NCBI RefSeq assembly: GCF_000003815.2
Contig: NC_049985.1
Span: 20,138,540-20,188,697, forward strand
Length of the DNA: 50,158 bases
Source of the DNA: Branchiostoma floridae
Lineage: Eukaryota > Chordata > Leptocardii > Amphioxiformes > Branchiostomatidae
Direction of reading: 5' to 3'
A program made the translations under genes and the position numbers. Every line of letters begins with the position of its first letter. The first letter of the stretch is position 1. The notes under the pieces were generated by a model, which saw only the letters and a program-made list of their open reading frames with translations, was not told the origin of the DNA and did no database searches. This document shows positions 1 through 10,315 of this stretch, piece after piece.

Positions 1-837
1 ATATAAGGACACATGATGGAATAATTTTGCCAAACGTCAAACCATATCAACCACACAACACACCATACGCACCATCACAAAACAAAATATTTCATGCAGG
101 TTTGAGTTTTCAGACTCTTGTTGTTGTGTCTGTTTTTTTTGTCCGGGTGGATACGATGAGCCAATAAATGCTCGACTGTACGTGTGACAGTGAGCTCACT
201 ACCCTATATCTGTGTGTAGTTGTCTGTTAAATAGACGGAAACATCTCTTCAGAGCTGGCGTAGAAGAGAATAATTCTGTCTAGAGAGATCGTCAGACATG
301 TCTGAATAGAGATTAGACTTTCACCTATCTGATTTTTGCTCGTGACAGCTTTGTTGTGTGAACAAGTCAAACAGCCCATTATTCTCCTCATTAAAGACAC
401 GTTTGACCGATTGAAATAGTCGTGTGATATAAGTATTTACCGTTCGATTGTTCACTAGCTTTTGTTCGTGATAGAACCCAACAGTTTGATTGCCCATAAA
501 CAGCCCACTATTCTCGCATTTGACCGATTAAAATGGGCGTGTGATATTCCGCACCCCCGGGGTGTACGTGTGACACGCGCCCAGCCAAAACAAACAAGAT
601 ATACTAATTGGAGGGGCGGGGCACACCAGGGGGCACGTGGATCATGGAGGCAAGTGAATTCGTTGGGCGTCCGTCTGCACAGAGATATTTTATGATGACT
701 GTTGATTCACATGTTGCCGGGCTGCCACTTTCCCACGATGGGACTTCATTCAAAACTATTGTTACCGCCTGATACCGCGACGTAGCACCACTTAGAAATG
801 TTAGGTAAAATAGGAAAGAACACACATAAACTTTAAA
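1..837. other. no gene recognised
   Basis: AT-rich sequence with only short ORFs (up to 77 codons) that overlap on opposite strands and show no family resemblance. It may be the continuation of the last EXOC1 intron. Confidence 0.5.
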
Positions 838-1340
838 ATCAGTATGACGGCGCCGTTTTTCTATTGTCTATGAGTACAACATTTCATACAGGAGGAAGTA
901 ATGTTGGTCGCAAAAGGCAGGCTTTGTTCTGTTACCCTGACAGAAATGTGTAACGCGATGACGGAAATATACTTTTTGGAAGGATTTTTCGTCAATGGAA
1001 ATTGGGTGATGGACTACAAAATACGAGCTAGCTAGAGCCCATCAAAAAGCTTGCAAAAAGCTTGATCATTGTATAGGGCCACGTGGGGTATCCAGCCGTT
1101 CGGCGTGAGCAGTTGGAGCGTATGGCGTGAAGTGCGGGATTGCATTTACGCAACGACAGCAAATAAAGTTGCTGTGAATTCTGGATGATAGTTTTATCTT
1201 TTTCCAGTTTCCTTCATGTAATAATTGCAAAATAACTGCTGTGTCTATCTCTAACACAAAATCTCGAGATGTTGACGATGTTTGATCGCCGTTTGATATG
1301 AGTCACAAAAAGACAAATTTTAGAATTATCTTCATGTGAC
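838..1340 (+). repeat. dispersed repeat, copy 1 of a ~0.45-kb pair
   Basis: Shares order and sequence with 4198-4715 in the same orientation. Both copies have a cagtatgacggcgcc-like start, ggaagtaatgttg, a ggaaggattttt block, gtatagggc, catatggcgtgaagtgcg and acacaaaatctcgag. Clear divergence means an old duplication or dispersed element. No coding capacity seen. Copy 1 is cut off on the right by a repeat starting near 1344. Confidence 0.75.
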
Positions 1341-1343
1341 TTA

Positions 1344-1735
1344 AGCTAAGGGCAAAACCCGACGTACTGCTTTTTGTTTTTTTGCACATCCACCACGTTT
1401 TTCTGAAAATGTGGGGAAGGAATGGCTAGAGCAGGGAGGGAGTACGGCTCAACGTACGTCACTCGCACGGTAGCGCAAGGTGTAAGTATGTGGTCAGCAC
1501 GCCACACCTGGCCTTGAGCCGGTTGCGTGCATCGTTCGTTGTGCAAGTGGCACGTGTTTACAACGTACAATCTCTGTCCGATTGCCACGTTACCGTATGC
1601 AGGCCTTACTTACACGTGCTGCGTACGTACCGTACGATGTCTTTAATCGCTGTACGGGGCACACGCGTCGCCCTTATTGGCTCGTCTTAGGGGCGAATCC
1701 GCAGCCCGATGACAGAGAAAGTTCGACATGCACTA
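1344..1735 (+). repeat. partial copy of AAGCTAAGGGC-ended element
   Basis: Begins AAGCTAAGGGCAAAACCC, the terminal sequence of the 343-bp element at 2478-2820. Its interior matches, in reverse orientation, the copy ending at 36488: gagcagggagggag, tcactcgcacggt, gcgcaaggtgtaagta and cagcccgatgacagagaaag. The right end is missing. Confidence 0.7.
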
Positions 1736-2475
1736 TAGAGTTCTTTTCCGATCAATCAGTCATATTTTCATCTGATTCACAATTTAGTCGTTAGATACAT
1801 GTCTTTGATACGAAGCGAGGTCCACAGCTATTTAAAACTATTGTTGAACTCTTTTTAAGGTAAACAAAGTTTGTTGTTACATATATCAGCTATAGAAAAT
1901 GTCGAAATTTTACCAAACATTTCAAAATTTTGGCATTACCCACAGAAAATATCAAAATTTTTCTGTCACTTACAAGAAAATTTCGAAATTTTCTGGAAAG
2001 ATGTGTTCAAGAAGCGGTCGGTTGTAGATTACGTAATACCCCTGCAACATTACGAAAAAATCGATCGGACGACGATTCGGTGAGATTCGGTGACATTTTC
2101 GTAAGACGTCCGGTGTTATCATGATTATTTCGCGAATTTTCGAACGCCCGTCAGTCGGGCGACGTTCGACGAGGGTTTGCAAATATTGAATTTCTTTAAA
2201 TGTGAGGGTAATTCTGACATTGTGGCCCGTGGTAGTATGTAGGCTGGCTTTGTGACCTAGTATGCCCGCGCATTCCATTCATTGGTTAAAAAGATTCCGT
2301 CGGACAACAAAAGCGCCTTTTTGTGAGGATCATTTTCTTGAACCTTGAACCTTGTTCGGGTGCAAGAGATGATAGAAGGTTCATTATTATAGATTTATTC
2401 ACTGGAGCCTCGCTTAAATGTGACAGTGACAGTGACACGTGAATTTACCTGGAAGATCACCGGCAATTCTGCCGT
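1736..2475. other. no gene recognised
   Basis: AT-rich, with recurrent AAAATTTC/GAAATTTT words between about 1900 and 2000. The longest ORF (102 codons, minus strand) has no recognisable motif. Confidence 0.4.
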
Positions 2476-2477
2476 TA

Positions 2478-2820
2478 AAGCTAAGGGCACAACCCACCGT
2501 ACGTGCTTTTCGTCCGTTCGTTTTTTGGGAGGCCACGTCCGACACGTTTTTCTGTACGTACGGTATCCTTACTCGCTCTACAAGGCACGACCGTGCTGGC
2601 TCTTACGGAGGGTGAATCCGCAGCCCGAACGCAGAGAAAGTTTTTTATGCTCTTAAAGTGCTACGGCGTGTCTGCGGAGCTGCGTACTCCCAAATCCGTT
2701 GGACTCCGTATGATTTCGTACGGAGGCGGTACTTACCACTAACGGATCCAAAAAGAATGGCCACGCTTTAGCACGTTAACAGCACGCAGTTCCGCGTACG
2801 GCGGGTTGTGCCCTTAGCTT
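2478..2820. mobile_element. 343-bp MITE, TA target duplication
   Basis: Inverted ends AAGCTAAGGGCACAACCC at both sides continue inward to CGTACG, with TA on each flank (2476-2477 and 2821-2822). No coding capacity. Partial relatives lie at 1344-1735 and 35735-36488. TA duplication would suit a Tc1/mariner-like or similar transposase, but the superfamily is not established. Confidence 0.8.
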
Positions 2821-3189
2821 TACTGGGTTAAGTATTTCAAGATCTCCTTGAACTCATAAGTCAGCCACACATCATGCTGCCAAACTTATTAGGTGGAGTT
2901 TGATCCACGTGTTGCGTATCTAATGTAAGATTGCAGAAGTTATTCAGATGGTTATCGCGAAAGGAGTCATTTTCAACGAAATCATGTAAATTTTCATACA
3001 TGTGAGAATTTAGGTCAACTCCTTTAGAATGAACTAAAATTTCTACTACATGATTCTGCGTTGTGGAAGCGCTTGGGCTGATATAAACTGAACAAATAAA
3101 CAGACATAAACAGACCTCCTTGAACCCAAAGCCAATCCGTAGATTTTGATGGTAATTGTTTAACAAAAGCTTTGTATTGTTCTTAGATT

Positions 3190-3525
3190 AAAGAAGAATA
3201 TGATGCTAGGAGCGTTTGGCTTATGTCCGGACACTGTTTCCGTTCGCCTAGGCCAATGCATATTATACCTCTGGAGCAAAGGATCTGTCAGTTCTGTAAC
3301 CTGGACAAGGTCGAAGATGAATCCCCCTTTTTATCAGATTGTAGTTTATATATGTACGAAATCTTTTAAACTAGATTATAGGAAAGTTCCCTCGCTTTGA
3401 ATCTTTGTCTAGTGTTGCAAAATTCATTTTTCTTATGAGTTTTGATCAAATGACGTTATACAAACACATCTCAAGCTACATATGTAACATTACTAAGAAA
3501 CGAGAAGAAGCCGAACAAATGTATT
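3190..3525 (+). pseudogene. LINE ORF2 C-terminal fragment (zinc-knuckle end)
   Basis: Conceptual reading contains CQFCNLDKVEDE then FLSDC, the Cys-x2-Cys...Cys pattern found near the end of many non-LTR retrotransposon ORF2 proteins, with the usual His replaced by Pro (ESPF). It is broken by frameshifts and a stop after EIF, and the downstream portion reads SLFESLSSVAKFIF before decaying. Clade not determined. Confidence 0.6.
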
Positions 3526-4197
3526 AGAATAGTTTTTAGAATCCATGTTTCAGATTAGAAACCATGTTTACTGTATTGCGATGTACTTGTATCTACATGC
3601 CTGAACTTAGCCCGATAGGGCATGAATGTGCAATAAACTTTAAGGCTATTTCCTTTCCCATTATACATCCATGCAGAATAGGAAGAGAAAAACTCCGGCA
3701 GCAATCCTCTTTTTCTAAAGATTCCCCTGGATGGAAACTCAGCACAAAAGTAGCACACAAGTGTTTTTTTTTCAATCCCTCAGCCAACCACAAATATAGA
3801 CGGCATGATCTTTCACTTAAAGGACCCGAAAATACATCCCACGAAATTGAACACTACGTCTCAGACTTCAACATAGTGTTAAGAGATCGATGTCGAGTAT
3901 AAATCATTATCTTTAAAAATCAACCGCAAACGACAAAAACTATTGAATATTAAATGAAACGAGCTAAAAATCTGGCTTCCCTACTCTTAATAAAAATCCA
4001 ATGCACTCAGAAGTGATGGGAAGTTTTTTTCCCACAAATTAGAAACATTTAAAAAAGAAGAAACGAAACTTTCAAGCAAGCTGTTAAGCAACTATCTTCT
4101 TTGACAGAAGAAAATCGAAACGCCCTTTTGGAACTTGTTGGAGAAACTAAAATCAGGGAAAGCGCAAGTAAAATAGTACAGAAACACAAGCTAATAT
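3526..4197. other. no gene recognised
   Basis: Contains overlapping ORFs of 112 (plus), 67 and 66 (minus) codons over the same bases, at most one of which could be real. No motif or homology recognised. Confidence 0.4.
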
Positions 4198-4715
4198 CAG
4201 TATAACTGCGCCGTTATTCTTTCGTCTGGGGTGCTATATTTGATATAGCAGGAAGTAATGTTGACCGCACAAGCAGACATTGTTTTGTTACCTTGACCAA
4301 AATTTGTAACACGATGACGCAAAAAGAATTTTTTTGGAAGGATTTTTCCGTCAATAAAAATTGGGTCACGGACTAAAAATTCGACGAGCTAGGTAGAGCC
4401 CCGATACTGTCCAGATGCCAAAGAAAGCTTGCGCAAAGACGACGTCCTATGGTCATTGTATAGGGCAACGTGGGATATCCAGCTGTACAAGTTGAAGCAT
4501 ATGGCGTGAAGTGCGAGTTAAATTTAACTTAATGTTGTGAATTCTACATGTTGGTCTTATCTTTCTCCAAGTTTCCTACATGTATGGTAGTATAAGTTGC
4601 AAGTTAACTACTGTGCCAATATCTCCAACACAAAATCTCGAGTAGATGTTTAAAATGTGTCATATAAGTCTCATAAAAACACATTTCGGATTTGTCTTTA
4701 GCTCATTCTATTCTG
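4198..4715 (+). repeat. dispersed repeat, copy 2 of a ~0.45-kb pair
   Basis: Direct-orientation partner of 838-1340, sharing the same ordered blocks. It extends slightly further right than copy 1, with matching cataagtctcataaaaac-like sequence before diverging. Confidence 0.75.
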
Positions 4716-5155
4716 TGACTTTGAAAATTCGTGTTCTTTTAAGTAATATGGAGACAAATTACACACTTATTTGATTCTTATAGAAAAATCTCCACATTGT
4801 TGTAAGGTACAAATTAAACAAAAAATCATTTAAAACCTACCTACCCTCTTCTCCTCTGAAAGTCCGGTCATTTCATATTCTGCTGCACTAAAGAAACCAA
4901 AACCAGGCCGGAGCAAAGTCTTGGTGTCTGAACCCACCTAAAACGTCACCAGATTGCGGCAATCTGTATAGAGTCTTGTCTCCAATCAGGACGCATACGC
5001 ACAGCATACCGTTGCAGGCCTTAGCTGTGTTTCTGTGCTTTCAGAAGGTTTAATCTAATTTCGTGAGTTATATCTTTTAGTGGATATTCTTATCTATGTG
5101 GAAAAGAAACAAATTTAATGTATGATTGACATAGTTCTTTTGTAAGGATATGAGT

Positions 5156-5171
5156 GGCCCTGAAAAGGGCC
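5156..5171 (-). promoter_or_regulatory. histone-type 3' stem-loop, copy 1
   Basis: On the minus strand GGCCCTTTTCAGGGCC forms a 6-bp stem with a 4-base TTTC loop, the form of replication-dependent histone mRNA 3' ends. It is followed by AC and, about 12 bases on, a purine-rich acaaaagaac. No intact histone ORF precedes it: the reading frame upstream ends KKR then stop. It may be a relic or a chance palindrome. Confidence 0.4.
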
Positions 5172-5578
5172 GGAATATACAGAAAAGTCGGCAGCAGGTC
5201 TTCACCTTTTCTTCTGTACAGATCAACCGCGTCGCCCGTACAGCCTAAACGCAAAGAAAGTTTTGCACGAATCCCAAAAAGATTGCTCAAGGTTTTACTC
5301 ATAGACGGCACGCAGTTCCACTTACGCTGGATTGTTGGCGTCCGAACCCACATAACACGCCCAATACGTCACTAGCGCCAGTACTGAGTCTTCTGTATAG
5401 CGTCTTGTTGCAAGACGCGTACGCACAGCACACCTCTGCAATCCCTAGCTACAGCTACGCCGGTTGTGTTTCTGCGCTTTCATTTTATTTCGTGAGTTAT
5501 ATCTTTTAGAGGATATTCATGTGGAAAAGAAACAAATTTGATATATGATCGACATAGTTCTTCTGTAAGGATGAGAGT

Positions 5579-5594
5579 GGCCCTGAAAAGGGCC
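5579..5594 (-). promoter_or_regulatory. histone-type 3' stem-loop, copy 2
   Basis: Identical 16-base stem-loop to 5156-5171, carried by the second tandem unit. The minus-strand sequence 40-115 bases upstream reads KRASKKTAPAKKSKHKKRKK, Lys/Ala-rich like a histone tail. That frame has no stop before the loop and a stop just upstream, so no intact gene is present. Confidence 0.45.
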
Positions 5595-5619
5595 GGGATA
5601 TGCAGAAAAGTCGGCGGCA

Positions 5620-5700
5620 GGTCTTGGCTTCTTCTTCCTCTTCTTGTGCTTAGACTTCTTAGCGGGCGCCGTCTTCTTGGAGGCCCTCTTTGTCGGAGCA
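5620..5700 (-). pseudogene. Lys-rich coding-like fragment, possible histone relic
   Basis: A short minus-strand open stretch reading APTKRASKKTAPAKKSKHKK is preceded in frame by a TAA and runs on through the stem-loop at 5579-5594. The composition (Lys, Ala, Pro, Ser) fits a linker histone tail or H2B N-terminus, but no globular domain is present. A 100-base N run starts 87 bases further on, so a longer gene could be hidden. Confidence 0.25.
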
Positions 5701-5786
5701 GATTAGCCTGGGTACCATCCTATTTCTACCGGGGCTCCGTACACTCGCTTCCCTAGATAAATATTTTTTATTTTTTAGGGGTAGCG

Positions 5787-5886
5787 NNNNNNNNNNNNNN
5801 NNNNNNNNNNNNNNNNNNNNNNNNNNNNNNNNNNNNNNNNNNNNNNNNNNNNNNNNNNNNNNNNNNNNNNNNNNNNNNNNNNNNNN
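5787..5886. other. assembly gap (100 N)
   Basis: Run of exactly 100 N, usually a gap of unknown size. ORFs spanning it are meaningless. Confidence 0.95.
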
Positions 5887-5959
5887 TTTAAAGACTGTCT
5901 CTAGACATAAATGTAAACAAAAGACAAAGCATGGAGGAATCAAAGATAATTCCTGCCCA

Positions 5960-6740
5960 ATATCTCACTGATCTGGACAGATGATCTTGCACTAGTTGCT
6001 GAACAAATAAATAAAAAAATGCAGAAACTTTGCTTCAATCTTTAGAAGAATCTGCATCCCTAGTAGGACTCTACTGCAATGAATCTAAGACAGAGTTCAT
6101 CAGTAACATCATTGGACCACTGGAACTCAGATCCTTATCTGGGGAATATTTACAAAGGGTTGATAACTTCAAATATCTTGCCTCAGGGTTCTAGCTAGTG
6201 TATTTTAGCGTAGTGGGCCACTACGCTAAAATTTGTGACCCCTACGCTAAAATAAGGGCCACTACGCTTAATTTCAACTAGTGTAGTGGTGCTTTGCTGA
6301 CATTTGCTTGTTCAACAATGACTGATCAATGTCTGAACAATGAAAAATGATAATATGCCATTCAAAACTGACCCCAAAATCCTAACTTTTAACTCTACAT
6401 CTTCAAATCTCACCGTGGAAGGACCAAGACCCCCCTTCCACAACAAGCTCCTGATTAGTCGCTTCGCTACCATGCCATTCCCGCTACGCTAAAATAAAAT
6501 CCTGGCTAGAACCCAGTGTCAATGGCTCCTACAGCATGTGTACTAGAAAGGACTAAATGCAACTAGGAAAGCCCTAGCATGGGAAGCAAGCAACAAATTG
6601 GACAAAATCTGGAACTCTAACATCCCTAACAAACTGAAAGTCCAAGTGTTCACTACAGACTACACTCTAGTGGAACCTATTTTGCTCTACAGTGATGAAA
6701 CCTGGACACTTACTTGCCAACTCCAGAACAGATTAGATGG
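5960..6740 (+). pseudogene. decayed LINE reverse transcriptase, split by a MITE
   Basis: Readable blocks in two frames: WTDDLALVAEQINKK (altered FADD motif C), LVGLYCNESKTEFI, LRSLSGEYLQRVDNFKYLAS, then after the insert RKALAWEASNKLDKIWNS and LLYSDETWTLTCQLQNRLDG. These are in the right order for a non-LTR retrotransposon between RT motif C and the region downstream of the RT core. Frameshifts and stops show it is dead. A 327-bp MITE interrupts it at 6187-6513. Confidence 0.75.
6187..6513. mobile_element. 327-bp MITE with CAG target duplication
   Basis: Ends GGTTCTAGC...GCTAGAACC, with inverted similarity continuing to ATTTTAGCGTAG, flanked by CAG at 6184-6186 and 6514-6516. It carries several copies of CTACGCTAAAAT. 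Removing it with one CAG rejoins the LINE reading (FKYLAS, then downstream sequence). No coding capacity. The 3-bp duplication is clear but the superfamily is uncertain. Confidence 0.8.
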
Positions 6741-7726
6741 TACTTACACAAATTAACTCATAGAGCACAGAACATATCTTCGACTCAACATTCTACTCTT
6801 AAAACAATTTATGGCTACCTCAGAAGCTGACTCACATAAGGGTAAAATTTTCGGGACATTGTTGTCGAGCCAAACAGGAAATAGTTTCATTCTTCTTCTT
6901 TGGAAACCAAGTGTCCGGGTACATTGCAGAAGTTTGACTTTTACGGACACTTTAACTAGAGACTCAGGTATTGATTTTCAGAACTAAGAACAAGCAATGT
7001 TAGAGTGAATATACCAGCCTGGTCCCGATCTCTGGTCGGTGATGTATGTACATGTATGTATGTTGAATTCAGAAAGGCAGCAGCAACATATTATGTTGAA
7101 CTCCTGAAGGCTAGCTTTGGCTAGACATCCAGGAGGCAATCACATTTTACACATTAACTGTGAGTGGTCCAGCTACAGTTCACATGGAAACTAAATGGAT
7201 GATTATAATGCTTAGACTAATGGCATATACAGAGTGCATGTATTTTTACTATTATCAAAAATTTTGTTTACAGTCAAACCTGTCTATAGCAGCCACTCAA
7301 GGGACTGGTCAAAATTGGCCACTATAGAGAGGTGGCCGCTATAGAGAAAATGCTAATTAATTGCCCACAAGCAAAAAGTTACCCATGGTTTTAGTAACAA
7401 TTGATCTTTAATCTATTCACATAATCAAGGAGCACTGTACATGTACTGCAATGATTGTTACACTACATGTATAAAGTAAACAAAATCTACTTAATAAAAG
7501 TTTTTAAATGTTCTACAGTTGATATTGTCTGAAGAGACTGGTATCGTCATATTTCTTTGATCCTTGAATCAGCTTCCGCGTTCACACATCAGATTTAACC
7601 ATTATGCTAATGTGTCCTCACAAGAAAAGCCTGTCAATTTAGACTTATCTCTTAATAAATGTAAGAATACAATCCACCATAGTCTGATTAGTCCATTAGT
7701 TTTATCTGAATAACAATTTATTACCT
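6740..7726. other. no gene; one old repeat fragment
   Basis: Mostly AT-rich. At 7272-7355 lies a fragment with cagtcaaacctgtctatagc and ggtggccgctatagag, a self-complementary pair typical of the end of a dispersed repeat. Nothing coding recognised. Confidence 0.4.
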
Positions 7727-9006
7727 CCATGAAATGTCATGGAGGTTATATTTTACCCTGTGTTTGTGTGTCTGTGTGTGTGTAAACAAGATAACTCAAC
7801 AACGGCTGGATGGATTGGTTTCATACTCGGTGTGTTGTTAGTGTGTGATGAAAGCTGAAAATGATTAGATATTGGGCCCCCTATCGGCTCCCCTTGGTAC
7901 TGCAGCGCAACTTCCGGTTTTGCTCTCGGTGTTCTGAACATGATACGGTCACGATTTTGGGGTGTTAGATAGCTCTTGTGCTCAGGAAGAAATGACATAA
8001 GTTTGGGCCCCCTAGCATCTAGTTTGGGGATAGCAGGGGCATTTTTGTCAAAAACTTCTGACGAGGATGATTAGATTTTGGGCCCCCTATCGGCTCCCCT
8101 TGGTACTGCAGCGCAACTTCCGGTGTTGCTCTCGGTGTTCTGAACATGATACGGTCACGATTTTGGGGTGTTAGATAGCTCTTGTGCTCAGGAAGAAATG
8201 ACATACATGTAAGTTTGGGCCCCCTAACGTCTAGTTTGGGGATAGCAGGGGCATTTTTGTCAAAAACTTCTGACGACGATAACTCAAGAAGAGAACAACG
8301 GATTTTCATGATTTTTGATATGTAGGTGACCTTAGACAATGTTGTACAAGATACTAATTATGCAAAAAAGGAGTACATTTGCATAATTAATGAGAATATT
8401 CTATCATAGCAGTTTTTTCGATGTATCTCTTGTCCCGGACGTGATATGGTCGTGACATTTGAGTGGTAGATAGCTCTTTGTGTCATGACAAAGTGGGGCA
8501 AGTTTCAGTCCCCTAACATTTAATTGTGGAACTGCAGGGGCGTTTTTGTCAAGACACTCCAAAGAGGATAACTGCAGAAAGGAACGACGGATTGCCTGCA
8601 TTTTAGATATGTAGGTAGCTTGGGCAAAGATGTTTATAATGATATGCATTTTTTGCAAATGAGGACTTAATTTGTATAATTAATGAGGAAATTGTATCAT
8701 TCCATTGTTTGCAATAACTGGACTTCGATGAATGTAACACTTGTTAATTATAATTGGTGGAACATATTCAGATATCAAATATGCAAATGAGAACTTATTT
8801 GCATAATTTATGCAAAAATTGCAAAACAACTTAATGATTAATGATCTGAATTGGGAATTTTACTTGTGACATGTGTACTGTACGTTATTTATATATAATA
8901 TATGATGAACAACACCATGCATAAATCATGTTAATGTTAAGTCATTTGCATGAAATTAACAAAAGCTCTAAATATTCATGGAGGTATGAGGTTGCCGAAC
9001 TCTAGT
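7727..9006 (+). repeat. dispersed repeat family (GGAGGT...CTCTAGTT), copy 1
   Basis: Begins with palindromic cctccatgaaatgtcatggagg and ends catggaggtatgag...cgaactctagtt. The interior has the family hallmarks: ataactca, a ggtactgcagcg-like word, gggccccctagcggct-like word, and tatgcaaat...ttgcataattaatga. A ~270-bp inner unit (gggccccctatcggctcccc to gtcaaaaacttctgacga) is tandemly duplicated at about 7870-8060 and 8070-8275. Non-coding as it stands. Confidence 0.75.
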
Positions 9007-9658
9007 TACCTTCGCCAAGAAGGTCATGTTATGGTTAGAAAATTTTTTGGTGTCCCAGTATATAGGTCAATCTCAAATAACTTTGGTAGCTGAGGATGGA
9101 ATGTCGCGATATTTGGTATTTGAGTTGCGGTTGCGTATAGCAAGGTTTTGTACGAAAATGGTACTGTTGGCGCTTTCTGTCGTGAGTGCAGCGGGGTGAG
9201 TGTGTGTGTGTGTGTATCTGCGTACAAGATAACTTTTGACGCTGTGGATCGTTTTGCATTATATTTGGTAATTATTTAGGGGTTTGGAAAACGACGGTCA
9301 AGTTCGATAATGGGCATCCTGGCGACAAGTTGTGGTACTGCAGCGGACCGTCGAAGTTGGCGTTATAGTTATCCTGAAGTGGCAGGTTGAGGATTTTTGG
9401 CTAGTGGATACGTCTTTGGGTAGGGAGTAAATCGTGTAAGTTTGGGCCCCCTGGCGGCTTGTTTTGAACTGCAGTGGGCGATTTTGTTGTTATCTTTGAA
9501 AGAGAGTAAATCAAGCAGTGGTTGGTGGATTTGCATTATTTTTGGTAAGTACATACCTTAGGTAATGATTAAAATCCTGAAATGTATTGTATGCAAATCA
9601 GGGCTTAATTTACATGATAATTGAAGTTTGGTACAAACCTTGGTGCCGGACAAATGTA
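9007..9658 (+). repeat. same repeat family, copy 2, 3' end lost at the DIRS element
   Basis: Starts accttcgccaagaaggtca directly after copy 1. It carries the family words tatagGTCAA, ggtactgcagcgg and gggccccctggcggct, then stops at the DIRS end at 9660. The family's usual ctctagtt end is not seen here, so the DIRS element probably landed in or removed it. Confidence 0.65.
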
Positions 9659-9659
9659 A

Positions 9660-9709
9660 TTGTCCCTCGACGTGGAACTTGGTGATAACGCAGCATGGCA
9701 TCCGTGGCT
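9660..9709 (+). repeat. DIRS left inverted terminal repeat
   Basis: Starts TTGTCCCTCGACGTGGAAC and runs into an N gap. It matches the reverse complement of 14828-14873 except for about eight substitutions in the middle; the GGTGATAACNCAGCATGGCA inner part is shared. Confidence 0.8.
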
Positions 9710-10277
9710 NNNNNNNNNNNNNNNNNNNNNNNNNNNNNNNNNNNNNNNNNNNNNNNNNNNNNNNNNNNNNNNNNNNNNNNNNNNNNNNNNNNNNNNNNNN
9801 NNNNNNNNNNNNNNNNNNNNNNNNNNNNNNNNNNNNNNNNNNNNNNNNNNNNNNNNNNNNNNNNNNNNNNNNNNNNNNNNNNNNNNNNNNNNNNNNNNNN
9901 NNNNNNNNNNNNNNNNNNNNNNNNNNNNNNNNNNNNNNNNNNNNNNNNNNNNNNNNNNNNNNNNNNNNNNNNNNNNNNNNNNNNNNNNNNNNNNNNNNNN
10001 NNNNNNNNNNNNNNNNNNNNNNNNNNNNNNNNNNNNNNNNNNNNNNNNNNNNNNNNNNNNNNNNNNNNNNNNNNNNNNNNNNNNNNNNNNNNNNNNNNNN
10101 NNNNNNNNNNNNNNNNNNNNNNNNNNNNNNNNNNNNNNNNNNNNNNNNNNNNNNNNNNNNNNNNNNNNNNNNNNNNNNNNNNNNNNNNNNNNNNNNNNNN
10201 NNNNNNNNNNNNNNNNNNNNNNNNNNNNNNNNNNNNNNNNNNNNNNNNNNNNNNNNNNNNNNNNNNNNNNNNNNNNN
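9710..10277. other. assembly gap (568 N)
   Basis: Within the DIRS element between the left terminal repeat and the internal repeat copy. Every long ORF spanning this gap is an artefact of N. Confidence 0.95.
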
Positions 10278-10315
10278 TGTCCCTCGACGCTGTCACATGG
10301 TGATAACTCAGCATG
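10278..10315 (+). repeat. DIRS internal copy of terminal repeat (candidate ICR)
   Basis: TGTCCCTCGACGCTGTCACA...CTCAGCATG is an exact inverted match over 38 bases to the right end at 14836-14873, then diverges. It begins at the edge of an N gap, so its outer limit is unseen. Its place just after the recombinase fits the internal complementary region of DIRS1-type elements. Confidence 0.7.

Larger units (their letters stand above)
4922..5640. repeat. two diverged tandem copies of a ~0.3-kb unit
   Basis: 4922-5225 and 5338-5640 share, in order, ctgtatag.gtcttgt, acgcacagca, tttcgtgagttatatctttt, gtggaaaagaaacaaattt, gacatagttctt and an identical 16-base palindrome. The block between them (5240-5300) resembles the interior of the AAGCTAAGGGC element family. 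Hence this is probably part of a larger mobile or duplicated unit. Confidence 0.75.
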
